Positions 50,571 to 59,962 are shown, numbered from the stretch's first letter. The stretch: 64,000 nucleotides of DNA from Leisingera sp. S132 (GCF_025144465.1 NZ_CP083553.1:2354001-2418000), one strand, 5' to 3'. Numbers and translations: made by a program. The notes: generated by a model from the sequence alone, not told the origin.

Positions 50571-51941
50571 ATGACACACTGGACCCCTGCCCGTCTGGAC
50601 GGCGCCCGGCCGCGCTACATCGAACTGGCCGAGGCGATCGGCGCCGACATCGACGCGGGCGTGCTGGCACCCGGCGACCGGCTGCCGCCGCAGCGGCGGG
50701 TGGCGCAGGAGCTGGGCGTGGACTTTTCCACCGTGTCGCGGGGCTATGCCGAGGCGGTGCGGCGCGGCTATATCGAAAGCTTTGTCGGACGCGGCACCTT
50801 TGTGCGCAGCCGGGAGGCACTGCCGGAGCGCCCCGACCCGCGCCGGGCGCTGGAAGAAGATCCGATGATGAACATGCCGCCGGAACCGGACGATCCCGCC
50901 CTGCTGGCACGGATGCAAAAGGGGCTGGAGCATGTCTCGGCCAACATGGTGCCGCTGTTGCGCTACCAATCGGTGACCGGCAGCCCGCAGGACCGGGCCA
51001 TCGCGGCAGAGTGGATGCAGGCCAACGGGCTGGACTGCGCCCCGGACCGGCTGGTGATCACCCCTGGGGCGCACGCCAGTCTCTATGCGATCCTGACGGT
51101 GCTGTGCGAGCCGGGATCCACCGTGCTGTGCGAGGAGGTGACCTATCCCGGGCTGCGCTCCATCGCGGCGCGGCTGGGGGTCCGGCTCATTGGACTGGCA
51201 AGCGACAAGGACGGCATCCTGCCGGCGGCGCTGGAGGCGGCCATCACCGGCGACTGGCCGGCGGCGCTGTACCTCAATCCGACGCTGCAGAACCCCTCGA
51301 CGCGCACCATTCCGGCCAGGCGGCGGCAGGAGATTGCCGCAGTGCTGCAAAAGCATGAGCTGCCGCTGATCGAGGATGACGCCTATTGCTTTGTCGACAA
51401 TGGCGCGCCTGCAGCGATCAGCAGCCTGATCCCCGGTCTGGGCTGGCACATCGCCGGGCTCTCCAAGTGCTTCGGCGCCGGGCTGCGGCTGGCCTATACG
51501 ACGGTGCCGAAACGGGCGCTGCTGGGGCAGTTCAGCCAGGCGCTGAGGTCGATGCATGTGATGGTGTCGCCCTTGAATCTGGCGCTGCTCGGCCGCTGGA
51601 TCGAGGACGGCACCGCGGCGGAGATCCAGCGCTTCATCCGTAAGGCCGCAGCCCAGCGGCAGGCGCTGGCAGCGGAGGTGCTGCAGGAGTGTTTCATCGA
51701 GAGCGATCCGCTGGCCTTTAACCTGTGGCTGACCCTGCCGCGCGGCACCAGCCGGGCCGAGGTGATGGGCCGCATGGCGGGCCGCCAGATCGGCATCATG
51801 CCCAGCGATGCCTTCACGGTTTCGGGCCTGCCGCAGGAAGCGGTGCGGGTGTGCCTGGGCGGGCCGGTCACATTGGAGGACCTGCGCGAGGACCTGCTGG
51901 CGCTGAACGATGCCGTCACCCGCAAGGACTGGCTGGGCTGA
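50571..51941 (+). CDS. MocR/PdxR-family regulator (GntR helix-turn-helix fused to aminotransferase fold)
   Basis: 456 residues. An N-terminal GntR winged helix (RYIELAEAIGADIDAGVLAPGDRLPPQRRVAQELGVDFSTVSRGYAEAVRRGYIES) is fused to a class I aminotransferase-like domain with the PLP lysine in IAGLSKCFGAGLRLAY. Such proteins use PLP or its adducts as the signal. I start at MTHWTPARLDG (50571) with CGGAG upstream. Divergent from the DUF983 gene, which it may control. No PLP-biosynthesis or GABA gene is adjacent. Confidence 0.92.
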   Translation: MTHWTPARLDGARPRYIELAEAIGADIDAGVLAPGDRLPPQRRVAQELGVDFSTVSRGYAEAVRRGYIESFVGRGTFVRSREALPERPDPRRALEEDPMMNMPPEPDDPALLARMQKGLEHVSANMVPLLRYQSVTGSPQDRAIAAEWMQANGLDCAPDRLVITPGAHASLYAILTVLCEPGSTVLCEEVTYPGLRSIAARLGVRLIGLASDKDGILPAALEAAITGDWPAALYLNPTLQNPSTRTIPARRRQEIAAVLQKHELPLIEDDAYCFVDNGAPAAISSLIPGLGWHIAGLSKCFGAGLRLAYTTVPKRALLGQFSQALRSMHVMVSPLNLALLGRWIEDGTAAEIQRFIRKAAAQRQALAAEVLQECFIESDPLAFNLWLTLPRGTSRAEVMGRMAGRQIGIMPSDAFTVSGLPQEAVRVCLGGPVTLEDLREDLLALNDAVTRKDWLG

Positions 51942-51982
51942 GCGGCGGCTGATATGCTGCTGCCGCAACCACAGGAGCCCGC

Positions 51983-52315
51983 ATGATCCGCGCCTTCCGC
52001 AACCTGATTGAACGGCAGCTGACCAAGGCCCAGGCCGAGGGCCAGCTGCAGGGTCTGGAGGGGGAAGGCAAGCCCCTGCCCGATCGCAGCAGCGAGGCGC
52101 ATGTGGACGCCGGGCTGGCGGCGGGCATGCGGATCATGGCGCAGGCCGGGGTGGTGCCGGAGGAGTTCGGGCTGAAGGAGCAGCTGGCCGCAGCGCGCCG
52201 CGAATATGCGGAACTGACGGATCCGGAAGCGCGCAAGGCGGCAATGGCGCGGATCTCGGATCTGGAAATGCGCTACAACATGGCGCGGGATGCGCGGAAA
52301 TCCTTCTTCCGTTAG
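51983..52315 (+). CDS. DUF1992 / DnaJ-homologue-subfamily-C-28-like protein
   Basis: 110 residues. The family pattern IERQLTKAQAEGQLQGLEGEGKPLPDRS matches DUF1992 (N-terminal dual-domain of DNAJC28-like proteins), then a helical, Ala/Arg-rich C-terminus. Function unknown; no J-domain is present. AGGAG lies 5 nt before ATG. Follows the MocR gene by 41 bp and could be cotranscribed with it. Confidence 0.82.
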   Translation: MIRAFRNLIERQLTKAQAEGQLQGLEGEGKPLPDRSSEAHVDAGLAAGMRIMAQAGVVPEEFGLKEQLAAARREYAELTDPEARKAAMARISDLEMRYNMARDARKSFFR

Positions 52316-52395
52316 CGCAACACCCCGTTGTTTCCCACCAGATTCGCGCTATAGACAGCGCCAAGACAGACCATTCCAAAGAAGAGTGACGCATT

Positions 52396-53298
52396 ATGGC
52401 CAAAGACGCTTCTGTACATCAGGAACAACTCGACCGCATCGCCGCAGGCAAGGGTTTCATCGCCGCGCTGGACCAGTCCGGCGGCTCGACCCCGAAGGCG
52501 CTGGCGCTTTATGGCGTGAACGAAGACGCCTATGCGAACGATGACGAGATGTTCGCCGAGATCCACAAGATGCGCACCCGCATCATCACCTCGCCGAGCT
52601 TTGGCAAGGAGCGCATCCTGGGTGCGATCCTGTTTGAGAAGACCATGGACAGCGAGATCGAGGGCAAGCCGACCGCGGATTTCCTGTGGGACAACTGCGG
52701 CGTGGTGCCGTTCCTGAAAGTGGACAAGGGCCTGGCCGATGAGGCCAATGGCGTGCAGATGATGAAGCCGATGCCGGAGCTGGACGCGCTGCTGGCGCGC
52801 GCGGGCGAAAAGGGCATCTTCGGCACCAAGATGCGGTCTGTCATCAAGGACGCCAATGCCGAGGGCATCAAGGCGGTTGTTGCCCAGCAGTTCGAGGTGG
52901 GCCAGCAGATCGTTGCGGCCGGCCTGGTGCCGATTATCGAGCCGGAAGTGGACATCAACTCTGCCACCAAAGCCGAGGCCGAGGTGCTGCTGAAAGCGGA
53001 GATCAAGGCGCAGCTGGACGCGCTGCCCGCGGACAGCAAAGTGGCGCTGAAGCTGACCATCCCATCCCAGGCGGGGCTGTACGACGATCTGGCCGATCAC
53101 GCCAATGTGGTCCGGGTTGTGGCGCTGTCGGGCGGCTACACCACCGACGACGCCTGCGCGCGCCTGTCGCAGAACACCAAGATGATCGCCTCCTTCAGCC
53201 GCGCGCTGACCGAGGGGCTGAACGCCGCCATGTCCGATGCGGACTATGACGCGGCCCTGGGCGCCAACATCTCCAAGATCTACGACGCCTCCCTCTGA
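52396..53298 (+). CDS. fda: Fructose-bisphosphate aldolase, class I
   Basis: Schiff-base aldolase interconverting fructose 1,6-bisphosphate with triose phosphates. 300 residues, typical of the bacterial class I type that starts with an [13 protein letters not shown] motif. Further motifs: [44 protein letters not shown] and KLTIPSQAG, which carries the likely catalytic lysine. Monocistronic with a clear terminator (53324-53355). Confidence 0.93.
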   Translation: MAKDASVHQEQLDRIAAGKGFIAALDQSGGSTPKALALYGVNEDAYANDDEMFAEIHKMRTRIITSPSFGKERILGAILFEKTMDSEIEGKPTADFLWDNCGVVPFLKVDKGLADEANGVQMMKPMPELDALLARAGEKGIFGTKMRSVIKDANAEGIKAVVAQQFEVGQQIVAAGLVPIIEPEVDINSATKAEAEVLLKAEIKAQLDALPADSKVALKLTIPSQAGLYDDLADHANVVRVVALSGGYTTDDACARLSQNTKMIASFSRALTEGLNAAMSDADYDAALGANISKIYDASL

Positions 53299-53323
53299 GG
53301 CTTTGCTGAGCTGACATTGAGAA

Positions 53324-53355
53324 GGCCGCGCCTGCATCCGGGCGCGGCCCTTTTT
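53324..53355 (+). terminator. Terminator after fda
   Basis: GGCCGCGCC / GGCGCGGCC stem with an 8-nt loop, followed by CTTTTTG, 25 bp after the stop. Confidence 0.88.
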
Positions 53356-53370
53356 GTTGTTTTAAAACCC

Positions 53371-53649
53371 TTAGAAGCCGTTGCTGCGCCCGGCGCAGCA
53401 AACCGCCAGCACCAGCCCCGCACCGCTGAGAAAGGGCAGCCAGAAGAAGCGCAGCGCGGTGAGGGTGAACCATCCGGGCTGGTCCTCCGGCGCCTGGCCC
53501 GCACCGCCGAGCCAGGCCCAGAAGATCAGCGCCGAGGCGGAGATCCCCACGCCGGTCAGCGCCAGCAGCCAGCGCGCGGACCTAGGCATCTTTCCGTCGC
53601 TGGCGGCAAGCCGTTCCGCCGTGCGGCTGGCGGCGAGCCACCCGCTCAC
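53371..53649 (-). CDS. Small two-helix membrane protein
   Basis: 92 residues, function unknown. Two hydrophobic helices (ARWLLALTGVGISASALIFWAWLGG and FFWLPFLSGAGLVLAVCCAG). Starts with GTG at 53647-53649, overlapping the stop of the next upstream gene as GTGA, so translation is coupled. The C-terminal Cys pair is noted without known meaning. Convergent with fda. Confidence 0.7.
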   Translation of the reverse strand: MSGWLAASRTAERLAASDGKMPRSARWLLALTGVGISASALIFWAWLGGAGQAPEDQPGWFTLTALRFFWLPFLSGAGLVLAVCCAGRSNGF

Positions 53650-53843
53650 GCGGCCTGGGTCAGCGAGGGGCGCAGCCCCGTATAGCTGACCTTGTTCTCG
53701 TTCACCGCCAGATAGCGCTGCGCCTCCTCGCGGTCGCCGAAGCTCAGCGCCTCGTCGTAAAAATAGGTGATCCGGTCCCCGGTCCGGGACAGCAGGCCGC
53801 CGCTTTCAAACAGGATGAACCACTTCTTCTGCACCAGTTGCAT
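53646..53843 (-). CDS. Small soluble hypothetical protein (65 aa)
   Basis: 65 residues: MQLVQKKWFILFESGGLLSRTGDRITYFYDEALSFGDREEAQRYLAVN and tail. Unrecognised, likely soluble alpha/beta. The ATG at 53841-53843 has AAGGAG 9 nt upstream; a GTG three codons earlier is too close to that site. Overlaps the following membrane-protein gene by GTGA, so the two form a unit. Confidence 0.75.
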   Translation of the reverse strand: MQLVQKKWFILFESGGLLSRTGDRITYFYDEALSFGDREEAQRYLAVNENKVSYTGLRPSLTQAA

Positions 53844-54346
53844 CAGCCTCACTCCTTTCTGAAGTCCGGCCGCGGTGCGTCCTTGCCGCTGCCGGTTCTA
53901 TTGCAGTTCGCCAGCGCGCAAGCAGCCATCCAGTGGCCCGCCGGGCCGCCGGTCAGCAGATTTCCAGATGCTGGATTGGCCATTCTTGCGCCCTGCTGAA
54001 GGCAGAATTCGCCCCCAGATATTGCCAAAAAGTTAACGGGATTTGGCGCTGGTTTTACGCGGCATTTTCCCGCCGGCGGGCGGCGGTTTCCCGCCTGCAT
54101 GAGCGGATTTACGGACAATTTGGCGAAAGTCCGCTGTTGCAGAATCCAAAAGTGTTACCGGAGCGTAAACGCCTGTTGCGGCAGCGGCGCGTCCCTTCGC
54201 CGGCGGCACCGGCTGGCGGGGGCAAGGCATGAGTATTTGGGGAAAGATGAAACCAGCGGGCGCGCGGATTCGGGGCTGGAGGAGCGCAGCCGCGCGGCAG
54301 ATGGATCCCCGCCGGGGCCGCGGTCCGGCAGCCCCGGCGCGGCCTG
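53844..54346. other. 503-bp region with no gene recognised
   Basis: Contains a stretch of moderately lower G+C (about 53990-54170) and the tail of the family 1 repeat (54231-54252). Open frames here lack ribosome binding sites and family resemblance. It may include the promoter of the 53646 gene and the 3-prime end of the enoyl-CoA hydratase message. Confidence 0.5.
54231..54252 (+). repeat. Tail of family 1 intergenic repeat, copy C
   Basis: GAGTATTTGG followed by GGAAAGATGAAA, as in copy A; the two upstream hairpins are replaced by other GC-rich sequence. Confidence 0.6.
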
Positions 54347-55132
54347 TCAGCGGAACTCCGGCGGGCGTTTTTGCAGCTGGGCCGCCACCGCCTCGATCTG
54401 GTCGGGCTGGCCGATCAGGTCCAGCTGTTCGGCGCTTTCGCGCAGCAGCACGTCCGCCTGGGAAGCGCCGGATTCAGCATAGGCGATAAGGCGTTTGGCG
54501 GCGCGCACGGCGGAGGGGCTTTTGCCGGCGATCTCCACCGCCAGTTCCTGCGCCCGGCTGAGCGGATTGCCTGCGAGTTCGGTGACCAGCCCCCAGTCGA
54601 GCGCCTGGGGGGCCGCCACCTTTTCCGCCGTCCAGGTGAGGCGGCGCAGCACGTCCGAGCGCAGCAGCCGCGGCAACAGCGCCATACCGCCCATGTCCGG
54701 GATGAGGCCCCATTTCATCTCCATCACCGAAAGCTGCGCCTCCGGGTGGGCGATGCGGATGTCGGCGCCGAGCGCAATCTGCAGCCCGCCGCCGAAACAG
54801 GCGCCGTGAATGGCCGCGATCACCGGCACCGGCACCCGGCGCCAGACCATCGCCACCTCCTGGAAGGCGTTGGCGTCGGCGTGGGTGCGCTCCATGATCA
54901 GGGTGCTGAGGTCACGCTGCGCAAAGCTGGCCAGCGCCGCCATATCAAGGCCCGCGCAGAAGCTGTTGCCGGCGCCCGACAGCACCACCGCGCGGGCGTC
55001 TGAGGCGGCCACTTCCTGGCCAGCGGCGATGATCGCTTCGATCATCTCCTCGTCGAGCGCATTGTGCTTGTCCGGGCGGGCAAGCGTGACATAGGCGATG
55101 CGGTCCTTGTAGCCGGTGGTGACGCGTGACAT
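54347..55132 (-). CDS. Enoyl-CoA hydratase/isomerase family protein (crotonase fold)
   Basis: 261 residues. Oxyanion-hole motifs of crotonases: LSGAGNSFCAGLDMAAL and HGACFGGGLQIALGADIRIA; then KWGLIPDMGGMALLPRL. Hydrates or isomerises enoyl-CoA thioesters in beta-oxidation-type pathways. The catalytic acidic residues are not obvious in the usual positions, so another acyl-CoA reaction is possible. Starts MSRVTTGYKDR with GGGGAAGAA upstream. No other fatty-acid gene is adjacent. Confidence 0.87.
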   Translation of the reverse strand: MSRVTTGYKDRIAYVTLARPDKHNALDEEMIEAIIAAGQEVAASDARAVVLSGAGNSFCAGLDMAALASFAQRDLSTLIMERTHADANAFQEVAMVWRRVPVPVIAAIHGACFGGGLQIALGADIRIAHPEAQLSVMEMKWGLIPDMGGMALLPRLLRSDVLRRLTWTAEKVAAPQALDWGLVTELAGNPLSRAQELAVEIAGKSPSAVRAAKRLIAYAESGASQADVLLRESAEQLDLIGQPDQIEAVAAQLQKRPPEFR

Positions 55133-55224
55133 GGTTTCTTCCCCGCTGCTGGTTTGCGGCCAGCCTGCCCCGGCGGCGGATGGGATGCCAGTCCAACGTG
55201 GGGGAAAGGCCAGCCCTGCTGGCG

Positions 55225-56289
55225 TCAGGGCTGCAGCGGCATCCGGGCGAAGAACGGTGAGTCCAGGGTCATCACGTACAACTGCCCGTCCATCACCTTG
55301 CCGCCGGTGGTGACACCGAGGCGGCCGGCGGGGTCCTGCAGGCTGCGCAGGATTTTGCCCTGGCCGTCAAACTGCACCAGCATGCCGCGGTGGATCGGCG
55401 CCGGGCGCACCATCGGGCCGAGGCGCCAGATCACCTTGCGCAGGAAGGGGTACGGCATCAGTTTCTCCGACGGCACCCGCGGGCTGGCGAAGGCGAGCCA
55501 GTAGGTGCCGCCGCCCTGGGCCTCCAGGTTGTCGGGGTAGCCGGGGAGGTTGTCGAGGAACACTTCCTGCCGGCCTGCGCGCTCCCCTTTGAGCCAGAGC
55601 TGGTGGACCCGGGCGCGGCCGGTTTCGTTTATGAGCAGGAAGTCTTCGTCCGGTGAGAGGGCAATGCCGTTGGTGTAGACGAAACCTTCGGCGATTTTCT
55701 CTGCGGTGCCGTCCGGATGGATGCGGGCCACGTAGCCGCTGTCCGACTGCTCCCAGATGGTCAGGATCGAGGTGGGCTTGGTGCCGCCCATTGTTTCGGG
55801 GTCGAAGCGGTCCGATGAGTTGGAAAAATAGATGGTGCCGTCGCGGGCCACGTCGATCTGGTTGGCATAGATGATGGGGGCGCCGTCGACGCTGTCCGCC
55901 ACGGTTTCCAGCGTGCCGGGGCCGGACCAGCGCAGGATGCCGCGGAAGCTGTCGGCGATATAGAGCGCACCATCGGGGCCGGCCTTGAGCCCCAGCGGGC
56001 GGCCGCCCAAGCGGTCTGCCAGAACAGGTTCGTCCCCGTCGATGCGGTAGAGGTTGCCGGACAGACTGGTGGTGTAGATGGCACCGTCCGGGGTTTGGGC
56101 GATGTCCTCCGGCCCCAGCTCTCCGTCCGGCAGATGGATCAGCGCGGCGGCGTCGAGGGCGTTGTTTTCAGCGAAATCGCCGGTAAAGCCCGGAGCGGCG
56201 GGCGGATCATAGGCGATGGGGGCGACCGGCACCGGCCAGAACAGAAGGTAGCCGAGGGCGGCGGCCAGCAGGGCCAGGGCAATGCGCAT
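55225..56289 (-). CDS. SMP-30/strictosidine-synthase-like beta-propeller protein
   Basis: 354 residues with an N-terminal signal or anchor (MRIALALLAAALGYLLFWPVPV). The rest has six-bladed propeller repeats: GELGPEDIAQTPDGAIYTTSLSGNLYRI, PLGLKAGPDGALYIADSFRGIL, NQIDVARDGTIYFSNSSDRFD and YTNGIALSPDEDFLLINETGRARV. Family members include lactonases and strictosidine-synthase-like proteins; the real substrate is unknown. Located at the periplasmic side. Start taken at the signal peptide. Divergent from the hisC-like gene. Confidence 0.84.
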   Translation of the reverse strand: MRIALALLAAALGYLLFWPVPVAPIAYDPPAAPGFTGDFAENNALDAAALIHLPDGELGPEDIAQTPDGAIYTTSLSGNLYRIDGDEPVLADRLGGRPLGLKAGPDGALYIADSFRGILRWSGPGTLETVADSVDGAPIIYANQIDVARDGTIYFSNSSDRFDPETMGGTKPTSILTIWEQSDSGYVARIHPDGTAEKIAEGFVYTNGIALSPDEDFLLINETGRARVHQLWLKGERAGRQEVFLDNLPGYPDNLEAQGGGTYWLAFASPRVPSEKLMPYPFLRKVIWRLGPMVRPAPIHRGMLVQFDGQGKILRSLQDPAGRLGVTTGGKVMDGQLYVMTLDSPFFARMPLQP

Positions 56290-56383
56290 GAAAGAATCCC
56301 TTTGAAATCTGCGGCCAGACTGCGCCGGGCGGGACGGTGACGCAAGCCTTGCCCGGGCTGCGCGCTTCAGCTTATCTGCACCC

Positions 56384-57505
56384 ATGACTGGTCCCCGCTA
56401 CACCCCGCTTGCACTCTCCCTGCCCGCCACCGTGCCCTTTGTCGGCCCCGAGACACAGGAGCGCGCCCGCGGCCAGGGTTTTGCCGCGCGGCTGGGGGCG
56501 AATGAGAACATCTTTGGCCCCTCGCCCAAGGCCGTTGAGGCGATGGCCAAGGCCGCGGCGGAGATATGGAAATACGGCGATGCGGAGAACATTGATCTGC
56601 GCCACGCCTTGGCCGCGCATCACGGGGTGAGCCCGGCGCATATCATCGTCGGCGAGGGTATAGACGGGCTGCTGGGGTATCTGGTGCGGCTGCTGGTTGG
56701 CGCGGGCGATGCGGTGGTCACGTCGCTGGGGGCCTATCCGACCTTCAACTATCATGTCGCGGGGTTCGGCGGGGTGATCCATACGGTGCCTTACAGGGAC
56801 GACCGCGAGGATTATGAGGCGCTGTTTGCGAGGGCCGCGGAGGCGGATGCCAAGATCGTTTATCTGGCCAACCCGGACAACCCGATGGGCAGCTGGCACA
56901 AGGGCGCCGGTATTGCCGCGGCGCTGGACCAATTGCCCGCTGGCTGCCTGCTCTTGCTGGACGAAGCCTATGTGGAATGCGCGCCAGAGGGCACCGCGGC
57001 GCCAGTCAGTGCCGATGATGCGCGGGTGATCCGGATGCGGACGTTTTCCAAGGCCTATGCGATGGCGGGCGCGCGGGTGGGCTATGCCATCGGGCACCCG
57101 GATCTGATCGCCGCCTTCAATAAGGTGCGCAATCATTTTGGAATGAACCGGGCGGCCCAGGTCGGCGCGCTGGCGGCGCTGCAGGATCAGGACTGGCTGG
57201 ACCAGGTGCTGGCGCAGATTGGGGCGGCAAGGTTGCGGATTGCAGAGATTGCAGCGGAGAACGGGCTGGCCGCCCTGCCCTCTGCCACCAATTTCGTGGC
57301 GATTGACTGCGGCCGGGACGGGGTGTTTGCCAAGGCCGTGCTGGACGGGCTGGTGGATCAGGGGATCTTTGTGCGGATGCCCTTTGCCGGGCCGCAAAAC
57401 CGCTGCATCCGGGTGAGCTGCGGGCCGGAGGCGGAGCTTAGTGCCTTTGCCGCGGCGCTGCCCGAAGCGCTGACCAGAGCGCTGGCGGCAGCAAGGGCCG
57501 GCTGA
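56384..57505 (+). CDS. Pyridoxal-phosphate aminotransferase, HisC-like
   Basis: 373 residues, fold type I. Features: ARLGANENIFGPSPKAVEAM near the N-terminus, IVGEGIDGLLGYLVRLLVGAGDAVVTSLGAYPTF, NPDNPMGSWHKGA, and the PLP lysine in TFSKAYAMAGARVGYAIG. The layout is that of histidinol-phosphate aminotransferases, which act in histidine synthesis, but HisC-like enzymes also work on other substrates (Phe, Asp), so the role is uncertain. Stand-alone gene, with no his neighbour. Confidence 0.82.
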   Translation: MTGPRYTPLALSLPATVPFVGPETQERARGQGFAARLGANENIFGPSPKAVEAMAKAAAEIWKYGDAENIDLRHALAAHHGVSPAHIIVGEGIDGLLGYLVRLLVGAGDAVVTSLGAYPTFNYHVAGFGGVIHTVPYRDDREDYEALFARAAEADAKIVYLANPDNPMGSWHKGAGIAAALDQLPAGCLLLLDEAYVECAPEGTAAPVSADDARVIRMRTFSKAYAMAGARVGYAIGHPDLIAAFNKVRNHFGMNRAAQVGALAALQDQDWLDQVLAQIGAARLRIAEIAAENGLAALPSATNFVAIDCGRDGVFAKAVLDGLVDQGIFVRMPFAGPQNRCIRVSCGPEAELSAFAAALPEALTRALAAARAG

Positions 57506-57595
57506 AACCTGCCGGCCGCGCGCTGATCGCGGCAGTTTTACCGGACATTCACCACTCCCGGACTACCATCGAAGGGTATCACCGGGAGAATTGTC

Positions 57596-57790
57596 ATGCG
57601 TGACCCTGAACTGCCGGACGCCATGCCGGATTTCTTTTCTGCCGCAATCATGTTTGCCGGCATCAACCTGATGTGGATCTTCTTTGTGGTTTGGGTGATG
57701 TACGGGCTGGTGCCGGTGCTGGTGCTGGCCGTGCTGATCAACCATTTCATCACCAGACTGGAGATCCGGCTGAACTCGCAAAAGGCGTGA
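57596..57790 (+). CDS. Small single-pass or two-pass membrane protein (64 aa)
   Basis: 64 residues: a soluble acidic start (MRDPELPDAMPDFF) then a long hydrophobic stretch (IMFAGINLMWIFFVVWVMYGLVPVLVLAVLINHFI) and a short basic tail. A GGGAGA site lies 7 nt upstream. Unrecognised; the good start and hydrophobicity support a real gene. Confidence 0.6.
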   Translation: MRDPELPDAMPDFFSAAIMFAGINLMWIFFVVWVMYGLVPVLVLAVLINHFITRLEIRLNSQKA

Positions 57791-57821
57791 CGCCTGCGCA
57801 TCTGAATGCTGAAACGGGCCG

Positions 57822-59030
57822 TCAGCGGCCCGCAAGCACCTGTGCAGCCGCTTCCAGCGCGCCGGTTCCGTGCGGGATACCCAGCGCGGTGAGGCCGGTT
57901 TGAATGCCGCCGAGCAGTGCCATCACCATCTGACCGTTCACATGGCCCATGTGGCCGAGCCGGAAAAACCCGTGCCATTCCGGGCTTTGGGGCGCCGCCA
58001 TGCCAAGGCCGATCCCCAGGGTCAGGCCCAGGTTCCGTTCCACCCAGTCGCGCAGGCGGGTGCCGTCCGGCGCGCCGATGTGCAGCGCGGTGACCGCATG
58101 GGAGCGCAAGGCGCGGTCCGCGACGTTCATCCGCAGCGGGCCATCGGCGCCCCAGGCCTCGCAGGCCGCCCAGATCGCGCGGGCCAGTTGGGCATGGCGG
58201 TTCCACACGTTCTCAAGCCCCTCGCCGTGGATCATGTCCAGCGCGGCGCGCAGGCCGTAGAGATGATGGGTGGGCGCGGTGCCGCCGAAATACTGGTAGA
58301 ATTCCGCCGGGTTGGCGCGCGGCGCCCAGTCCCAGTAGCGGCTGATCCGCGGCAATGCCGCCCGCGCCGCGGCGGCCCGGCCGTTGAAGAACACAAAGCT
58401 GAGGCCCGGCGGCATCATCAGCCCCTTCTGGCTGGCGGTGACCATGACGTCGGCGCCCCAGGCGTCCATCTCGAACCGCTCGCAGCCCAGAGAGGCGATG
58501 CAGTCGGCCATCAGCAGCGCCGGGTGGCCTGCCTCATCCAGCAGTTTGCGCAGGCCCGGGATATCGTTGCGGATCGAGCTGGAGGTGTCCACATGCACGC
58601 CCAGAACCGCCTTGATGCGGTGGCCCGTGTCGGCCGCCAGCGCCTCGGCAATGCGGGCCATGCCCCAGGGCGCGCTGGTGCCGAAGTCGAGCACCTGGGT
58701 TTCGATCCCGAGGCCTTGGGCCATTTCCGACCAGCCGATGGCAAAGCGGCCTGATGCAGGCACCAGCACGCGGTCGCCCGGCTGCAGGGTGTTCTGCAGC
58801 GCCGCCTCCCAGGCGCCGTGGCCGTTGGCGATGTAGATCGCGGCGTGGTGCTCTGTGCGCGCCACCCGGCGCAGATCCGGGATCAGGCCTGCGGTCATCT
58901 CCACCAGCTCGCCCGCGTAGATGTTGGGCGACGGGCGGTGCATCGCCTGCAGCACCGGATCCGGCACCACCGACGGGCCGGGAATAGCCAGATACTGCCG
59001 CCCTGCCGCTACGTTCGCTGGTCCGTTCAT
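57822..59030 (-). CDS. Class V aminotransferase (serine-glyoxylate/alanine-glyoxylate type)
   Basis: 402 residues. N-terminal AIPGPSVVPDPVLQAMHRPSPNIYAGE; IYIANGHGAWEAALQNTLQPGDRVLVPASGRFAIGW; substrate-aldehyde region DTSSSIRNDIPGLRKLL; and the PLP lysine in VMVTASQKGLMMPPGLSF. Resembles serine-pyruvate/alanine-glyoxylate aminotransferases that act in glyoxylate and serine metabolism. Start MNGPANVAAGR; a longer frame upstream is rejected. No serine-cycle genes are next to it. Confidence 0.9.
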   Translation of the reverse strand: MNGPANVAAGRQYLAIPGPSVVPDPVLQAMHRPSPNIYAGELVEMTAGLIPDLRRVARTEHHAAIYIANGHGAWEAALQNTLQPGDRVLVPASGRFAIGWSEMAQGLGIETQVLDFGTSAPWGMARIAEALAADTGHRIKAVLGVHVDTSSSIRNDIPGLRKLLDEAGHPALLMADCIASLGCERFEMDAWGADVMVTASQKGLMMPPGLSFVFFNGRAAAARAALPRISRYWDWAPRANPAEFYQYFGGTAPTHHLYGLRAALDMIHGEGLENVWNRHAQLARAIWAACEAWGADGPLRMNVADRALRSHAVTALHIGAPDGTRLRDWVERNLGLTLGIGLGMAAPQSPEWHGFFRLGHMGHVNGQMVMALLGGIQTGLTALGIPHGTGALEAAAQVLAGR

Positions 59031-59182
59031 GCCTGGTTTTCCCTGACAGCGTGCAGCCCCGTGGCCGCCGCGGTTGATCCATGGCGGCACAGTAGCTGCA
59101 CCGCCACCCGCGTCAATTGCCGCTGACGCAGGGTCACGGCGAAGTGCTTGCGCCCTGCGCGTCTGCCACTGGGCGGCCTTGC

Positions 59183-59863
59183 CTATTTGCTGTAGGACCG
59201 CGCCAGCCGTTCCGGCTTCACCCCCAGAAAGTACCGCATCAGCGTCCACAGGTTGCGTGCCCCGCGCCGGAGCCAGCCGGCCCGCTGGTAACGCGCGGCG
59301 CTGGTCAGCGCGGCGGAGGGCAGCACCGCCAGTCCCTTGAGACGGCGCGCCAATGCCACGTCTTCCATCAGCGGCTGATCAGGATAGCCGCCTGCGGCCT
59401 CATATGTATCGCGGGCAATCAGCAGGCCCTGGTCGCCATAGGGCAGCGCGAACAGGCGCGTGCGCAGGTTGGCCCAGCGTGCAACCCAAGCCGGCATCAG
59501 CCCGCGCGCCCGGAACCGCAGGCGGAAGCAGGCCGGCCTGCCCTGCCCCTCTGCCAGGTGCTGCGCCACCGATGCGGACCAGCCGGCTTCCAGACGGGTG
59601 TCGGCGTGCAGCACCAGCAGCCACTCTCCCTGCGCCGCCGCGCAGCCGCGCCGCAGCTGGCCGCCGCGGGACGGGGCGCCGCTGATCCATTCGGCGCCGG
59701 AGGCTTCGGCAATGGCGCGGGTCGCATCCGTGGACCCGCCATCGCTGATCACCAGCTCCCGGATCAGCCCGGCCGCCAGCCCCTCCATCAGATGCTCCAG
59801 CGCGGCCGGCAGCTCAGCTTCGGCGTTCAGGGTGGGGATCACGATGCTGACAGGCGCGGGCAT
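59183..59863 (-). CDS. Family 2 glycosyltransferase
   Basis: 226 residues. GT-A fold: MPAPVSIVIPTLNAEAELPAALEHL, then VISDGGSTDATRAIAEA, DxD-like HADTR motif in LLVLHADTRLEAG, and LMEDVALARRLKG. The layout fits the TIGR04283 type of glycosyltransferase that often sits beside a partner glycosyltransferase (TIGR04282); no partner is seen here. Acceptor and sugar unknown. Divergent from ygfZ. Confidence 0.88.
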   Translation of the reverse strand: MPAPVSIVIPTLNAEAELPAALEHLMEGLAAGLIRELVISDGGSTDATRAIAEASGAEWISGAPSRGGQLRRGCAAAQGEWLLVLHADTRLEAGWSASVAQHLAEGQGRPACFRLRFRARGLMPAWVARWANLRTRLFALPYGDQGLLIARDTYEAAGGYPDQPLMEDVALARRLKGLAVLPSAALTSAARYQRAGWLRRGARNLWTLMRYFLGVKPERLARSYSK

Positions 59864-59962
59864 GGGGGCTCCTGGGTGCGGATTTGCTGTTTTCTTCCGC
59901 CCTGCTTCCTATATCACTGGGCCAGGCAGTGAAACGCCGTTGGCAGCAACCCGGAGACACAA

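Noticed and set aside
54229-54489. 86-codon open frame starting at the family 1 tail
   Set aside because: Its start codon is part of the repeat (GCATGAGTATTTGG), the translation is low-complexity and it overlaps the enoyl-CoA hydratase gene.
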